Assembly: GCA_937901255.1 (NCBI GenBank) | Contig: CALCHN010000065.1 | Coordinates: forward strand, 1-64,000 | DNA from: an uncultured Flavobacteriales bacterium | Lineage (GTDB): Bacteria > Bacteroidota > Bacteroidia > Flavobacteriales_E > Vicingaceae | Length of the DNA: 64,000 nt | Direction of reading: 5' to 3' | In this document: positions 45,800 through 54,741 of the stretch, piece by piece | Layout: each line of letters starts with the position of its first letter | How positions within the stretch are numbered: position 1 is the stretch's first letter | The notes under the pieces: generated by a model | Databases searched by the model: none | What the model saw: only the letters and a program-made list of their open reading frames with translations | What the model was told of the DNA's origin: nothing | Program-made: the position numbers and the translations under genes

Positions 45800-46522
45800 A
45801 TGGGATTACATTTGAAAAGAGAAAAAGAACGCGTTTTTTTATTGAGTTTCCTTTATAGACTTTCAAAAGTATTAGTTATACTAAAACCTAAAACAAGGTT
45901 TAATTTATATCTTACCTTAGAGTGGGTTTTTGACAGACTGGCTCACGAAGAATCTTTTAATTACTTTTCTTATGAAAACCATCCATTGCGTTACCACACC
46001 ATTAATTTTATAAAAACCCAAGTTGCACCAACAGACAAAGTGCTTGATTTAAGTAGTGGATATGGTGATATGAGCAATAAATTGGCTGATTTTTCTAAAA
46101 AAGTGGTAGGTGTTGATTATGTAAAAGGAGATGTTGAAATAGCAAAATCTAAACATAACCAACCTAACCTAGAGTTTATATACGGAGATGCTTTTAATTA
46201 CCTTGAATCATGTAATGAAAAATTTGATGTAATCATATTATCACATATTTTAGAACACATAGATGAGCCATTAGACTTTCTAAAAAAGTGTGTGCCACAT
46301 GCTAAAAAAATATTTATAGAATTACCCGATTATGATAAAACGTATTTGAATCATTATAGAACACAGTTAAAGAATAAAATACAATATACAGATGCCGATC
46401 ATGTTTGGGAATTTGATAGAGAGGAATTATTGGAGTTAATAAAAGATGCAGACTTAAAAGTAATAGAAACGGATTTTAGGTTTGGAGTAATGAAAGTTTG
46501 GTGTGAAACATATGATAAATAA
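45800..46522 (+). CDS. Class I SAM-dependent methyltransferase
   Basis: This 240-aa protein has motif I VLDLSSGYGDMSNKLADFSKKVVGVDYVKGDVEIAKSKH (a Ser-Ser-Gly variant of the usual D-x-G-x-G-x-G), motif IV FDVIILSHILEHIDEPLDFLKKC and KKIFIELPDYDK. The N-terminal ~40 residues are basic with a hydrophobic stretch (FLLSFLYRLSKVLVIL), perhaps a membrane-binding helix. It probably methylates a sugar or glycan precursor of the locus. It starts 7 bp after the upstream gene; its last base overlaps the next gene's ATG. Confidence 0.82.
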   Translation: MGLHLKREKERVFLLSFLYRLSKVLVILKPKTRFNLYLTLEWVFDRLAHEESFNYFSYENHPLRYHTINFIKTQVAPTDKVLDLSSGYGDMSNKLADFSKKVVGVDYVKGDVEIAKSKHNQPNLEFIYGDAFNYLESCNEKFDVIILSHILEHIDEPLDFLKKCVPHAKKIFIELPDYDKTYLNHYRTQLKNKIQYTDADHVWEFDREELLELIKDADLKVIETDFRFGVMKVWCETYDK

Positions 46523-47400
46523 TGAAGCAAGTAGTAAAGACAATTTATAATTCAATTCCATTTAAGAAACAAATTTTTTCATTGATAAAATGGATGGATT
46601 TACCCGAAAAGATGTATAAGCACTTTCACTTTAAAGGTATTTTTACTGTTAAGGTAGATGCCAATCATCAATTTAAAATGTACCATTTAGGAGCATCAGA
46701 AGAAAATGAGTTGTTTTGGGGAGGAATTGATAATGGCTGGGAAAAAACATCACTAAAATTATGGAGAAAACTATGTGTAGATACTAATGTGGTAATGGAT
46801 ATTGGAGCAAATACTGGATTGTATTCATTAGTTACAAAAGCATTAAATCCCACAGCTAAGGTGTACACTTTTGAGCCGCTTCCAAAAGTGTTGGAATATT
46901 TGAATTATAATGTTGAAATAAATAAATACGATATTACAGTTGTTCCAAAAGCTGCTTCTAATTTTAATGGAACTGCAAAAGTATTCTTAATGGAAGGTCA
47001 TGATTTTTGTACTTCTGTTACAGTAAATAAATCACTTTTATCTGAAACAACTCCACAAAAAGAATTAGAAATAGAATGTATTGCCTTAGTTGACTTTATA
47101 GATAAAAACAATATAGAACGAATTGATTTGATGAAAATTGATGTGGAAACACACGAGCCTGAGGTCTTAGAGGGTATGGGAGAATATTTCGATAAATTTA
47201 AACCAGATTTTTTAATAGAAATTTGGGATGAAACCTGTGCCATTAAGCTCAATACATTTTTTAAAGATAAAGGATATCTCTATTTTGATATAGATGATAA
47301 AAATGATGTAGTTACTCAGAAAGAAGAAATTACTGTTTCTTCTTTTTGGAATTATTTAATTTGCAAACCCGAAACAGCAAAAAAAATAGGTTTAGTCTGA
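46522..47400 (+). CDS. FkbM-family methyltransferase
   Basis: This 292-aa protein carries the FkbM pattern: VVMDIGANTGLYSLVTKALNPTAKVYTFEPLPKVLEYLNYNVEINKYDITVVPKAAS (SAM site and E/P motif) and IDLMKIDVETHEPEVLEGMGEYF (the typical K-I-D-V-E-G-x-E region, here E-T-H-E). These enzymes O-methylate sugars or other small groups. The two consecutive methyltransferase genes suggest a methylated glycan. Its stop is 55 bp inside the following frame if that gene starts at TTG 47346. Confidence 0.87.
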   Translation: MKQVVKTIYNSIPFKKQIFSLIKWMDLPEKMYKHFHFKGIFTVKVDANHQFKMYHLGASEENELFWGGIDNGWEKTSLKLWRKLCVDTNVVMDIGANTGLYSLVTKALNPTAKVYTFEPLPKVLEYLNYNVEINKYDITVVPKAASNFNGTAKVFLMEGHDFCTSVTVNKSLLSETTPQKELEIECIALVDFIDKNNIERIDLMKIDVETHEPEVLEGMGEYFDKFKPDFLIEIWDETCAIKLNTFFKDKGYLYFDIDDKNDVVTQKEEITVSSFWNYLICKPETAKKIGLV

Positions 47401-48275
47401 AAACATTAGTTTCCATCATCATCCCTTGCTACAATGCAGAAAAATACATTGCAGAAACCATCCAATCGGTGATTAATCAAACTTATTCTAATTGGGAACT
47501 CATTATTGTTAATGATGGTTCAACAGATAATTCTGTTACAATAGTAAATCAGTTATTAGAAAATGATACTAGACTTCAATTAATCAACAAACCCAATTCG
47601 GGAGTGTCTGATACACGTAACAAAGGATTAGAAGTAGCAAGCGGTGAGTTGGTTACTTTTATAGATGCAGATGATGTTTGGCACATCACTAATTTAGAAA
47701 AAAAGGTAAATTTTCTTGCATCAACAGATTACGATGTAGTATATTCCTATTGTCAAATGATTGATGAACAATCTAAACCAATAGATAGAATTTTAAAAGG
47801 AGAAAATAATTTAAAAATAGCAGATTTTTTGAGTCTAAAAGCTAACTATAATACAGCACCGTCAGGAATAGTATTTAAAAAAGAAGTTTTACCTAAAATA
47901 GGTGGCTTTGATGTTAATTTATCTAATAATGCTGACCAGGATATATTAATTCAATCATTAGCAAATGGGTTTAAAATTGGTGTTATTCTTGAAGTTTTAT
48001 GGAATTACAGAGTGCATGCTACCAATATGTCAAAAAACGTAGATTTACTCGAAAAAGACAGTATTTATTTATTCAAAAAATGTGAAAAACAACAACTTTT
48101 TCATTCCTATTGGTTTAAGCAACAATGTTTTTCTAATTTATACCTTATTTTAGCCGGTAGTTGGTGGAAAAACGGTAACAACAAGCTTCGAGGCTTGTAT
48201 TTTTTATTTTTGGCAGTTGTAAGCTATCCTGCATCAATTGTATTAATTTTTAAGAAAATAGTTAATGAAAAATAG
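47346..48275 (+). CDS. Glycosyltransferase family 2
   Basis: This protein of about 295-309 aa has TLVSIIIPCYNAEKYIAETIQSVINQTYSNWELIIVNDGSTDNSVTIVNQLL (GT2 fold), VTFIDADDVWHITNLEKKVNFL (DxD-type metal site) and WNYRVHATNMSKN. A C-terminal stretch could lie at the membrane (GLYFLFLAVVSYPASIVLIF). No ATG precedes the homology. TTG at 47346 gives MELFNLQTRNSKKNRFSLKTLVS and a 55-bp overlap with the FkbM gene; a CTG near 47397 is the only nearer start-like codon. The true start is uncertain. Confidence 0.88.
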   Translation: MELFNLQTRNSKKNRFSLKTLVSIIIPCYNAEKYIAETIQSVINQTYSNWELIIVNDGSTDNSVTIVNQLLENDTRLQLINKPNSGVSDTRNKGLEVASGELVTFIDADDVWHITNLEKKVNFLASTDYDVVYSYCQMIDEQSKPIDRILKGENNLKIADFLSLKANYNTAPSGIVFKKEVLPKIGGFDVNLSNNADQDILIQSLANGFKIGVILEVLWNYRVHATNMSKNVDLLEKDSIYLFKKCEKQQLFHSYWFKQQCFSNLYLILAGSWWKNGNNKLRGLYFLFLAVVSYPASIVLIFKKIVNEK

Positions 48276-49458
48276 AAAAAACATACTAGTTATTACATCT
48301 TGGAGTTATAATGATGCGCTGATTCAAACTTATACTTTGCCTTATTTAAATATTATTACGAATCATCTACCCAATGAGGCTAGGATTTTTCTTACAACGC
48401 TTGAAAAAAATAATCAACCCATAAACAATAATCACCCTAAGATTAAGAATATACTTATTGATTATCATCCACTAAGTTTAAAGGGGTTAATGATGTGGAT
48501 GGGACTTATTTTTAAGTTATTAAAAACCATTAGAAAAGAAAAAATTGACGTGATACATTGTTGGTGTACACCTGCCGGTATGATTGGATATATTTTGTCT
48601 TTACTTACAGGAAGACCGCTTATAATTGATAGTTATGAGCCACATGCAGAAACTATGGTAGAAAATGGGGTGTGGAAAAAAAATGGGTTGGTTTATCGCT
48701 TACTTTTTTTCTTTGAAAAGAGGTTGACTAAAAGAGCCAAGTATTTAATTGCTACAACAGAGGGGATGAAAAGCTATGCGAAAGAAAAGTATCATTTTTA
48801 TGGCAATAATATTTATGTTAAGCCGGCTTGTGTTAATCTAAATCTGTTTTCTGAAGCGAATCTAAAAAATAACATATTGGTGGAAGAATTAAAACTTCAG
48901 GATAAAATTGTTGGTGTGTATGCAGGGAAATTTGGAGGCATTTATTTAGAAGAAGATATATTTGATTTTTTTAAAGTTGCTGAAAATTATTGGGGAGATA
49001 AATTTAGAGCGTTAATATTATCTGCTCACACTAAACTAGAAATTGAAAATTATGCTTCTAAAAGCGAGGTTAATCCCAACACCATTGTACATCGATTTGT
49101 AGCTCATCATGAAATTCCGAATTATATGGGGTTGGGAGATTTTGGTATTACACCTGTTAAACCAATTCCTACAAAACGTTATTGTACACCAATTAAAGAT
49201 GGAGAGTATTGGGCATTAGGTCTTCCTGTTGTAATTACAAAAGATATCTCTGATGATTCCGACATTATTAAAAACAATAAAATTGGTAGTGTGATAGAAG
49301 AACTTAATAACAAAGCTTATTTAAAAGCTATTAAAGAAATTGATGAATTGTTAAGCAATAATTCAAGAGAGGAATTGTATCAAAAAATTAGACCTATTGC
49401 CGAGAAGTACCGCAATTTTAAAATAGCAGAGAAAATCTATAAAGAGATTTATAATTAA
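48265..49458 (+). CDS. Glycosyltransferase family 4-like
   Basis: This 397-aa protein has an N-terminal segment VITSWSYNDALIQTYTLPYLNII. Its HCWCTPAGMIGYILSLLTGRPLIIDSYEPHAETMVENGVWKKNG is typical of a Bacteroidota GT4 family. The donor half holds KIVGVYAGKFGGIYLEEDIFDFFKVAENY and LGDFGITPVKPIPTKRYCTPIKDGEYWALGLPVVITKDISDDSDII, with G-E-Y-W-A-L-G-L-P in place of a classic E-x7-E. It overlaps the GT2 gene by 11 bp and is the last plus-strand gene of the operon; the next gene converges with a 4-bp overlap. Confidence 0.82.
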   Translation: MKNRKNILVITSWSYNDALIQTYTLPYLNIITNHLPNEARIFLTTLEKNNQPINNNHPKIKNILIDYHPLSLKGLMMWMGLIFKLLKTIRKEKIDVIHCWCTPAGMIGYILSLLTGRPLIIDSYEPHAETMVENGVWKKNGLVYRLLFFFEKRLTKRAKYLIATTEGMKSYAKEKYHFYGNNIYVKPACVNLNLFSEANLKNNILVEELKLQDKIVGVYAGKFGGIYLEEDIFDFFKVAENYWGDKFRALILSAHTKLEIENYASKSEVNPNTIVHRFVAHHEIPNYMGLGDFGITPVKPIPTKRYCTPIKDGEYWALGLPVVITKDISDDSDIIKNNKIGSVIEELNNKAYLKAIKEIDELLSNNSREELYQKIRPIAEKYRNFKIAEKIYKEIYN

Positions 49459-50321
49459 ACTTTTACATACCAAACCTTTAAAGAATTGCCAATTCCGAAT
49501 AAATTGAGTAACCCATTTATAAAAGATTTGATATGGCGTTTATATCCGGTTTCTAATTGTTCACGTAGGGCTTCATCCGAAGCAACATTTTCGGTGGTTT
49601 CTTTCTTTTTACGTTTCAAACTTTTTTTTATTTGAGCAATGCTTATTCCGGTGGTGGTAATTTTTAGTTTTTTAAAGCCACTTTGGGTTAAAAGTAGATG
49701 GATTGTCTTTGGGGTATAATAACAAAGGTGCTCAGGATATTCGATGATGTTGTAATCACCTTTTAACAAAAAACGTTCAATGGCATTAAAGTTAGGAGTA
49801 GTGATATATACCAAACCTCCTTTTCTGAGTAAGCGGTGAAATTGTTGCATTTCTTCCACCGGATTATTAATGTGCTCTATCACTTCACTTGAAATAATTA
49901 CGTCAAATAATTCATCTTCAAACGATTCATTAGTCAACTTTCCTTTTAACGTGTTGATTCCTTTATCTTTTAAATAGTTTAATTGTTTATCCGTAAACTC
50001 TGTTCCGTAAACCTCCCAACCTCTTTTTTTAGCTTCAATTAAAAACAATCCCGGTCCGCAACCCACATCTAACATTTTATTGGTCTTTCTGAATTTTTCA
50101 AATTCATCTAAAACTTCATTAATTCTAATGGTAGTAATTGCTGAATCAGCACCGTAACCTATGGGATAATTGTTGTAATGATTAAGAATTTCCTCTTCTG
50201 TGGGAATTTTAGAGCAAAATACAAAGCCACTCGACTTGCTTTTTACTAGGTAATTTTTTTCATACCCTTTTAGTGGATATAAATCTTCAGCTTGGGTGAT
50301 GAGGCATTTTGTATGTAGCAA
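49455..50321 (-). CDS. Class I SAM-dependent methyltransferase (glycan-locus type)
   Basis: This 288-aa protein has an N-terminal segment CSKIPTEEEILNHYNNYPIGYGADS, then motif I NKMLDVGCGPGLFLIEAKKRGWEVYGTEFTDKQL. FDVIISSEVIEHINNPVEEMQQFHRLLRKGGLVYITTPNFNAIERFL follows, with EYPEHLCYYTPKTIHLLLTQSGFKKLKI. This matches the methyltransferase-23/12 type seen in O-antigen and capsule clusters. The C-terminal part (about 225-288) is basic, with hydrophobic helix-like segments. The promoter is probably TATTTTTG at 50352-50359 (minus strand). It sits at the right end of the glycan locus, converging on the glycosyltransferase operon. Confidence 0.85.
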   Translation of the reverse strand: MLHTKCLITQAEDLYPLKGYEKNYLVKSKSSGFVFCSKIPTEEEILNHYNNYPIGYGADSAITTIRINEVLDEFEKFRKTNKMLDVGCGPGLFLIEAKKRGWEVYGTEFTDKQLNYLKDKGINTLKGKLTNESFEDELFDVIISSEVIEHINNPVEEMQQFHRLLRKGGLVYITTPNFNAIERFLLKGDYNIIEYPEHLCYYTPKTIHLLLTQSGFKKLKITTTGISIAQIKKSLKRKKKETTENVASDEALREQLETGYKRHIKSFINGLLNLFGIGNSLKVWYVKV

Positions 50322-50351
50322 AGCGTTTTTTAATTAGAATGTAAACTGTTA

Positions 50352-50359
50352 CAAAAATA
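50352..50359 (-). promoter_or_regulatory. TAnnTTTG element of the glycan-locus methyltransferase
   Basis: The minus strand reads TATTTTTG, 30 bp upstream of the ATG at 50321. Confidence 0.5.
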
Positions 50360-50532
50360 AGTAATACCAAAAAACTTTTCATCATTGCTAAATAAAATAG
50401 CCAAATTCTTGTTTTATGCAAATTTTACAATTGCGTTATGTTGTTAGAATATGTTACTTTTACAAAGTATAAAAACACTATTAAATTCATGTTTCAACTC
50501 AACAAAGCTAAATCGGCTTTGTGCGTTGGAAA

Positions 50533-50562
50533 ATCTCCCCTTTTGGGGGAGTTAGAGGGGGC
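50533..50562. repeat. GC-rich palindromic repeat, copy f
   Basis: ATCTCCCCTTTTGGGGGAG followed by TTAGAGGGGGC; same element type as the copies around the beta-oxidation genes. Confidence 0.7.
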
Positions 50563-50659
50563 AAACAAATGAAACGATCAAGAGTTAAAATTCCTCATAC
50601 AAGGAAATGATGAATGGGAGTTCCATCTGACCGATCTAAGAAAATAAAAATATAAACAG

Positions 50660-51682
50660 ATGAAAATACTCATTACAGGCGGAGCAGGTTATATCGGTTC
50701 GCATACCATTATAGAGCTATTAGAAAATACCGATTGGGAAGTAATTTCGGTAGATAATTATTCAAACTCTTCTGAAGCTACTTATAATAGAATAAAAGAA
50801 ATTACCGGCAAGCAGTTTCAATACTACAATGTGGATTTAAAAGATGTTGAAGCCACCAAAAAAGTATTTGAATCACATCCTAATATTTCAGGAATTATTC
50901 ATTTTGCTGCTTTTAAGGCTGTGCCTGAATCGGTGGCTAAACCGCTAGATTATTACGATAACAATATCAATTCATTAATTAATATTTTATCTTGTCAAAA
51001 TGAATTTAATGTTCCGAACTTAATTTTTTCATCTTCATGTTCGGTTTATGGTAATACAACTGAGCTTCCTGTAACCGAGGAAACACCTATGCAAAAAGCC
51101 GAATCGCCTTATGCATATACCAAACAAGTGGGCGAAAAAATAGTAGATGATTTTATTTTCGCCAATCAAAATTTTAAAGCCATTTCGTTAAGGTATTTTA
51201 ATCCTGTAGGAGCTCACAAAAGTGGATTAAACGGAGAGTTACCGCTTTCCACTCCAAATAATTTGGTGCCTTATATTACTCAAACTGCTATTGGTAAATT
51301 AGAACAATTAACCATTTTTGGTGGAGATTACCCTACTGCTGACGGGACTTGCATTAGAGATTATATCCATGTAAGTGATATTGCAAATGCTCATGTGCTG
51401 GCATTACAAAAACTAATTGAGAATAAACATTTTCAGAATCATAACATTATTAATTTAGGAACAGGAAAAGGAGTGAGTGTACTAGAAGCAGTAAAAGCGT
51501 TTGAAAAAGTTAGTGGCAGAAAATTAAATTATGTTATAGGAGAAAGAAGAGAAGGAGATGTTCAGGCTATTTATGCTAACAACCAAAAAGCTCAACAATT
51601 ATTAGGTTGGGAACCCATTTATGATATTGATGAAATGATGCTTTCCGCTTGGAAATGGGAGCAATATTTGGGTTCTAAATAA
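50660..51682 (+). CDS. galE: UDP-glucose 4-epimerase
   Basis: This 340-aa enzyme interconverts UDP-glucose and UDP-galactose. The cofactor motif TGGAGYIGSHTIIELL is at residues 6-21. SCSVYGNTTELPVTEE and the YxxxK segment YAYTKQVGEKIV follow. RYFNPVGAHKSGLNGE, RDYIHVSDIANAHVLAL and YANNQKAQQLLGWEP are standard GalE blocks. Length is normal. It supplies galactose donors for the polysaccharide locus next to it, although it is transcribed as its own unit. Confidence 0.96.
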   Translation: MKILITGGAGYIGSHTIIELLENTDWEVISVDNYSNSSEATYNRIKEITGKQFQYYNVDLKDVEATKKVFESHPNISGIIHFAAFKAVPESVAKPLDYYDNNINSLINILSCQNEFNVPNLIFSSSCSVYGNTTELPVTEETPMQKAESPYAYTKQVGEKIVDDFIFANQNFKAISLRYFNPVGAHKSGLNGELPLSTPNNLVPYITQTAIGKLEQLTIFGGDYPTADGTCIRDYIHVSDIANAHVLALQKLIENKHFQNHNIINLGTGKGVSVLEAVKAFEKVSGRKLNYVIGERREGDVQAIYANNQKAQQLLGWEPIYDIDEMMLSAWKWEQYLGSK

Positions 51683-51733
51683 AAAATTTCATAAAGAAAC
51701 TTAATTCTAAAATATTCCTGACTTACAAACTAA

Positions 51734-51761
51734 TTTGTAAAGCTTCTAAATAGTAACTTTG
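51734..51761 (+). promoter_or_regulatory. Promoter of korAB
   Basis: TTTG at 51734-51737 and TAACTTTG at 51754-51761, 16 bp apart. Its position rules out the in-frame ATG at 51759 and supports the start at 51780, about 12 bases from the expected transcription start. Confidence 0.6.
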
Positions 51762-51779
51762 CAATGTAAAAATGTTATT

Positions 51780-53612
51780 ATGACAAAAAATATAGAAGAA
51801 CTAGAAGAGGTAGTAATTAAGTTTGCTGGCGACTCTGGTGATGGAATGCAACTTACAGGATCGCAGTTTAGTAACACAACAGCTTTTATAGGTAATGATT
51901 TATCTACATTCCCTGATTTTCCTGCCGAAATTAGAGCCCCGCAAGGTACAGTAGCCGGAGTAAGTGGGTTTAAAATCCAATTTGGTAAAAACCCTGTATT
52001 TTCTCCTGGAGATGAGGCAGATGTGTTAGTAGCTATGAATCCGGCAGCTTTAAAAGCAAATTTAACCTCCATAAAAGATGGAGGAACGATTATAATAGAT
52101 AGCGATAGTTTTAAAATTAAAGATTTTGAAAAAGCACAATTTACTTCTAATCCTTTAGAAGATGGCACGTTGGATGGATATAATTTAATTCAAGCACCTA
52201 TTACCAACTTAACAAAAGAAAGTGTTGCTCAATTTGATATAGAAAACAAAAGTAGAAGCAGAAGTAAAAATATGTTTGCTTTAGGCATCGTTTATTGGTT
52301 GTTTAATAGACCATTAGACATTACGGAAAATTTTTTAGATGCTAAATTTTCTAAAAGTCCTGAGTTAGCCAAAGCAAATAAAGCTGCACTTAAAGCTGGG
52401 TATAATTTTGCTATAACAGTAGAATTATTGCCATCTAACTATACTATAAAACCAGCTGCATTGCCAAAAGGAAAATATAGAAGTATTACCGGAAACATAG
52501 CCACAGCTTGGGGATTGTTAGCTGCTGCTGAAGCAACAAAATTAAAATTATTTTTAGGAACTTATCCAATTACACCTGCTTCAGATATTTTACATGAATT
52601 ATCAAAGTATAAAAATTTTGATGTTATTTCTTTTCAGGCTGAAGATGAAATTGCAGGTATTTGCTCTGCAATTGGGGCAAGTTTTGCAGGAAATTTAGCG
52701 GTTACATCAACATCTGGTCCTGGATTAGCTCTTAAAGGAGAAGCTATTGGGTTAGCAATGATGACAGAGCTCCCTATTGTAATTATTGATGTTCAGCGAG
52801 GAGGGCCTTCTACAGGGTTACCTACCAAAACCGAACAATCAGATTTGATGCAAGCTGTTTATGGAAGAAATGGAGAAAGTCCTGTAATTGTTATTGCAGC
52901 TAGCACGCCTTCCAATTGTTTTGATTTTGCCTACCAAGCAGCAAAATTAGCTTTAGAACACATGACACCAGTTATTTTACTAACGGATGGATTTATTGCT
53001 AATGGAGCTGAGCCATGGAAAATTAAGAAGTTGGCTGATATGCCTTCCATTACATTGAACATGGCAACTAAAAAAGAAGGTTGGAGTCCATATTTAAGAG
53101 ATGAGAAAAAACTTGCCAGACAATGGGCTATTCCGGGAACAAAAGAATTAGAACACCGAATAGGTGGCTTAGAAAAACAAGACATTTCTGGAAATGTTTC
53201 TTATGAACCAGAAAATCATGAAAAGATGGTAACGCTTAGAGCTGACAAAGTGAAAAGAGTAGCTAATTTTATTCCTGAACTTAATGTTCAAGGAGCTTCA
53301 GAAGGAGATTTATTAATTGTTGGTTGGGGAGGAACTTATGGTAGTATTCTTACTGCTTTTAATGAATTAACCAAAGAACATAAAAGCGTTGGATTTGCTC
53401 ACTTTAATTATATTAATCCTCTTCCCAAAAATACAGAAAAAGTTTTTTCTAACTATAAAACCATATTAGTTTGTGAATTAAACTCAGGTCAATTTATACG
53501 TTTGCTTAAGAGCGAATTACCACAGTTTAATTATCAACAATATAATAAGGTGCAAGGATTACCTTTTTCTAAAAAAGAACTAATTAACGAATTTACAACA
53601 TATTTAAACTAA
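51780..53612 (+). CDS. korA: 2-oxoacid:ferredoxin oxidoreductase, alpha subunit (gamma-alpha fusion)
   Basis: The protein is 610 aa from the ATG at 51780. It is one subunit of 2-oxoglutarate:ferredoxin oxidoreductase (or a related 2-oxoacid enzyme). Residues ~5-195 are the gamma domain (VVIKFAGDSGDGMQLTGSQFSNT ... FPDFPAEIRAPQGTVAGVSGF). The remaining part is the pyrimidine-binding alpha domain (GNIATAWGLLAAAEATKLKLFLGTYPITPASDILHELS, FQAEDEIAGICSAIGASFAG, TSTSGPGLALKGEAIGLA, DVQRGGPSTGLPTKTEQSDL). A C-terminal transketolase-like part follows. The gamma-alpha fusion is usual for KorA of Bacteroidota. The enzyme links the TCA cycle to ferredoxin. Confidence 0.95.
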   Translation: MTKNIEELEEVVIKFAGDSGDGMQLTGSQFSNTTAFIGNDLSTFPDFPAEIRAPQGTVAGVSGFKIQFGKNPVFSPGDEADVLVAMNPAALKANLTSIKDGGTIIIDSDSFKIKDFEKAQFTSNPLEDGTLDGYNLIQAPITNLTKESVAQFDIENKSRSRSKNMFALGIVYWLFNRPLDITENFLDAKFSKSPELAKANKAALKAGYNFAITVELLPSNYTIKPAALPKGKYRSITGNIATAWGLLAAAEATKLKLFLGTYPITPASDILHELSKYKNFDVISFQAEDEIAGICSAIGASFAGNLAVTSTSGPGLALKGEAIGLAMMTELPIVIIDVQRGGPSTGLPTKTEQSDLMQAVYGRNGESPVIVIAASTPSNCFDFAYQAAKLALEHMTPVILLTDGFIANGAEPWKIKKLADMPSITLNMATKKEGWSPYLRDEKKLARQWAIPGTKELEHRIGGLEKQDISGNVSYEPENHEKMVTLRADKVKRVANFIPELNVQGASEGDLLIVGWGGTYGSILTAFNELTKEHKSVGFAHFNYINPLPKNTEKVFSNYKTILVCELNSGQFIRLLKSELPQFNYQQYNKVQGLPFSKKELINEFTTYLN

Positions 53613-53620
53613 TTATTTTA

Positions 53621-54643
53621 ATGGAACACTTAGTTAAAGATCAACAACTTACTTTTAAAGATTTTTCTACCGATCAAGATGTTAGATGGTGTCCTGGTTG
53701 TGGAGATTATGCTATTTTAAGTGCTATGCAAAAAGCCTTGCCTCAAATAGGAAAAGAGAAAAAAGATATTGTTTTTATTTCCGGAATTGGATGTTCATCT
53801 CGTTTTCCATATTATGTAGAAACGTATGGTTTCCATTCTATTCATGGTAGAGCTCCTGCTATTGCTACAGGTGTTAAGTTGGCCAATCCAGATTTAAGTG
53901 TCTGGCAAATTACAGGTGATGGAGATGCTTTAGCTATTGGCGGAAATCATTTTGTTCATGTATTAAGAAGAAATGTAGATATTAACATGATTCTTTTTAA
54001 CAATGAGATTTATGGATTAACTAAAGGCCAATTTTCTCCAACATCAAAAACTGGTATTCAAACCAAATCCTCTCCTCAGGGAACAGTAGATAAAGCTTTT
54101 AATCCAGGAAAATTAGCTATAGGTGCAGGAGCAACTTTTTTTGCAAGAGTTGTAGATGTTGATCCAAAAAAAATGGTTGAAGTGTTTGTGGAAGCTGAAA
54201 AACATAGAGGAACTTCATTGGTAGAAATCTTACAGAATTGTGTTATTTTTAATGACAAAGTTTTTTCTGCTATTACTGATAAAGATGTAAAATTAGATAA
54301 TCAGCTTTGGTTAGAACACGGCAAACCGATGATATTTGGTAAAGAGAATAACAAAGGGATACGTTTAAATGGATTAAAGCTAGAGGTGGTTACTATTGGT
54401 GAAAATGGAATTACTGAAAATGATATTTTAGTGCATGATGCTTACTGTGAGGATGAAACACTTCATAATATGTTAGTAAATATGACTTTGCCTGAAATGC
54501 CTGTTGCTTTTGGGGTTATAAGAAGTGTTAAAGCATCTACTTTTAACGATAAGTTATGGGAGCAAATTAGCCATGAAAAAACAAAAGCCAAATTTTCTTC
54601 TATAGATGAAATAGTAAATAGTGGAGTAACTTGGGAGATATAG
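53621..54643 (+). CDS. korB: 2-oxoacid:ferredoxin oxidoreductase, beta subunit
   Basis: This 340-aa subunit binds thiamine pyrophosphate. The motif is GDGDALAIGGNHFVHVLRRNVDINMILFNNEIYGLTKGQFSPTS. RWCPGCGDYAILSAM and FISGIGCSSRFPYYVETYGFHSIHGRAPAIATG hold Cys residues that bind the [4Fe-4S] cluster. The gene follows korA by 8 bp and ends before the terminator at 54682-54724, so korAB form a two-gene operon. Confidence 0.95.
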   Translation: MEHLVKDQQLTFKDFSTDQDVRWCPGCGDYAILSAMQKALPQIGKEKKDIVFISGIGCSSRFPYYVETYGFHSIHGRAPAIATGVKLANPDLSVWQITGDGDALAIGGNHFVHVLRRNVDINMILFNNEIYGLTKGQFSPTSKTGIQTKSSPQGTVDKAFNPGKLAIGAGATFFARVVDVDPKKMVEVFVEAEKHRGTSLVEILQNCVIFNDKVFSAITDKDVKLDNQLWLEHGKPMIFGKENNKGIRLNGLKLEVVTIGENGITENDILVHDAYCEDETLHNMLVNMTLPEMPVAFGVIRSVKASTFNDKLWEQISHEKTKAKFSSIDEIVNSGVTWEI

Positions 54644-54681
54644 AATTTTTATAAGCTAGATATATAAAGAAGTTGTTTAAA

Positions 54682-54724
54682 AAGAAAAGCGGTTGTAAAT
54701 ATAATTTACAACCGCTTTTCTTTT
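54682..54724. terminator. Terminator after korAB (bidirectional)
   Basis: AAAAGCGGTTGTAAAT pairs with ATTTACAACCGCTTTT, preceded by an A-rich and followed by a T-rich run. It also lies just past the convergent T9SS gene. Confidence 0.85.
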
Positions 54725-54741
54725 ATCTTTTTTATAATGGA

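Larger units (their letters stand above)
50322..50659. other. Intergenic region between methyltransferase and galE
   Basis: It contains the TATTTTTG element at 50352-50359 (minus strand), a small hairpin ACAAAGC-taaatcg-GCTTTGT near 50504-50524, and palindromic repeat f at 50533-50562. A short open frame without a start (50579-50647, plus) reads QELKFLIQGNDEWEFHLTDLRK; it may be a remnant of a lost gene, but it is too short to identify. Confidence 0.4.

Noticed and set aside
50579..50647. 22-codon frame before galE as a gene remnant
   Set aside because: It reads sensibly, but it is too short to match to any family by eye, so it is only mentioned in the intergenic note.
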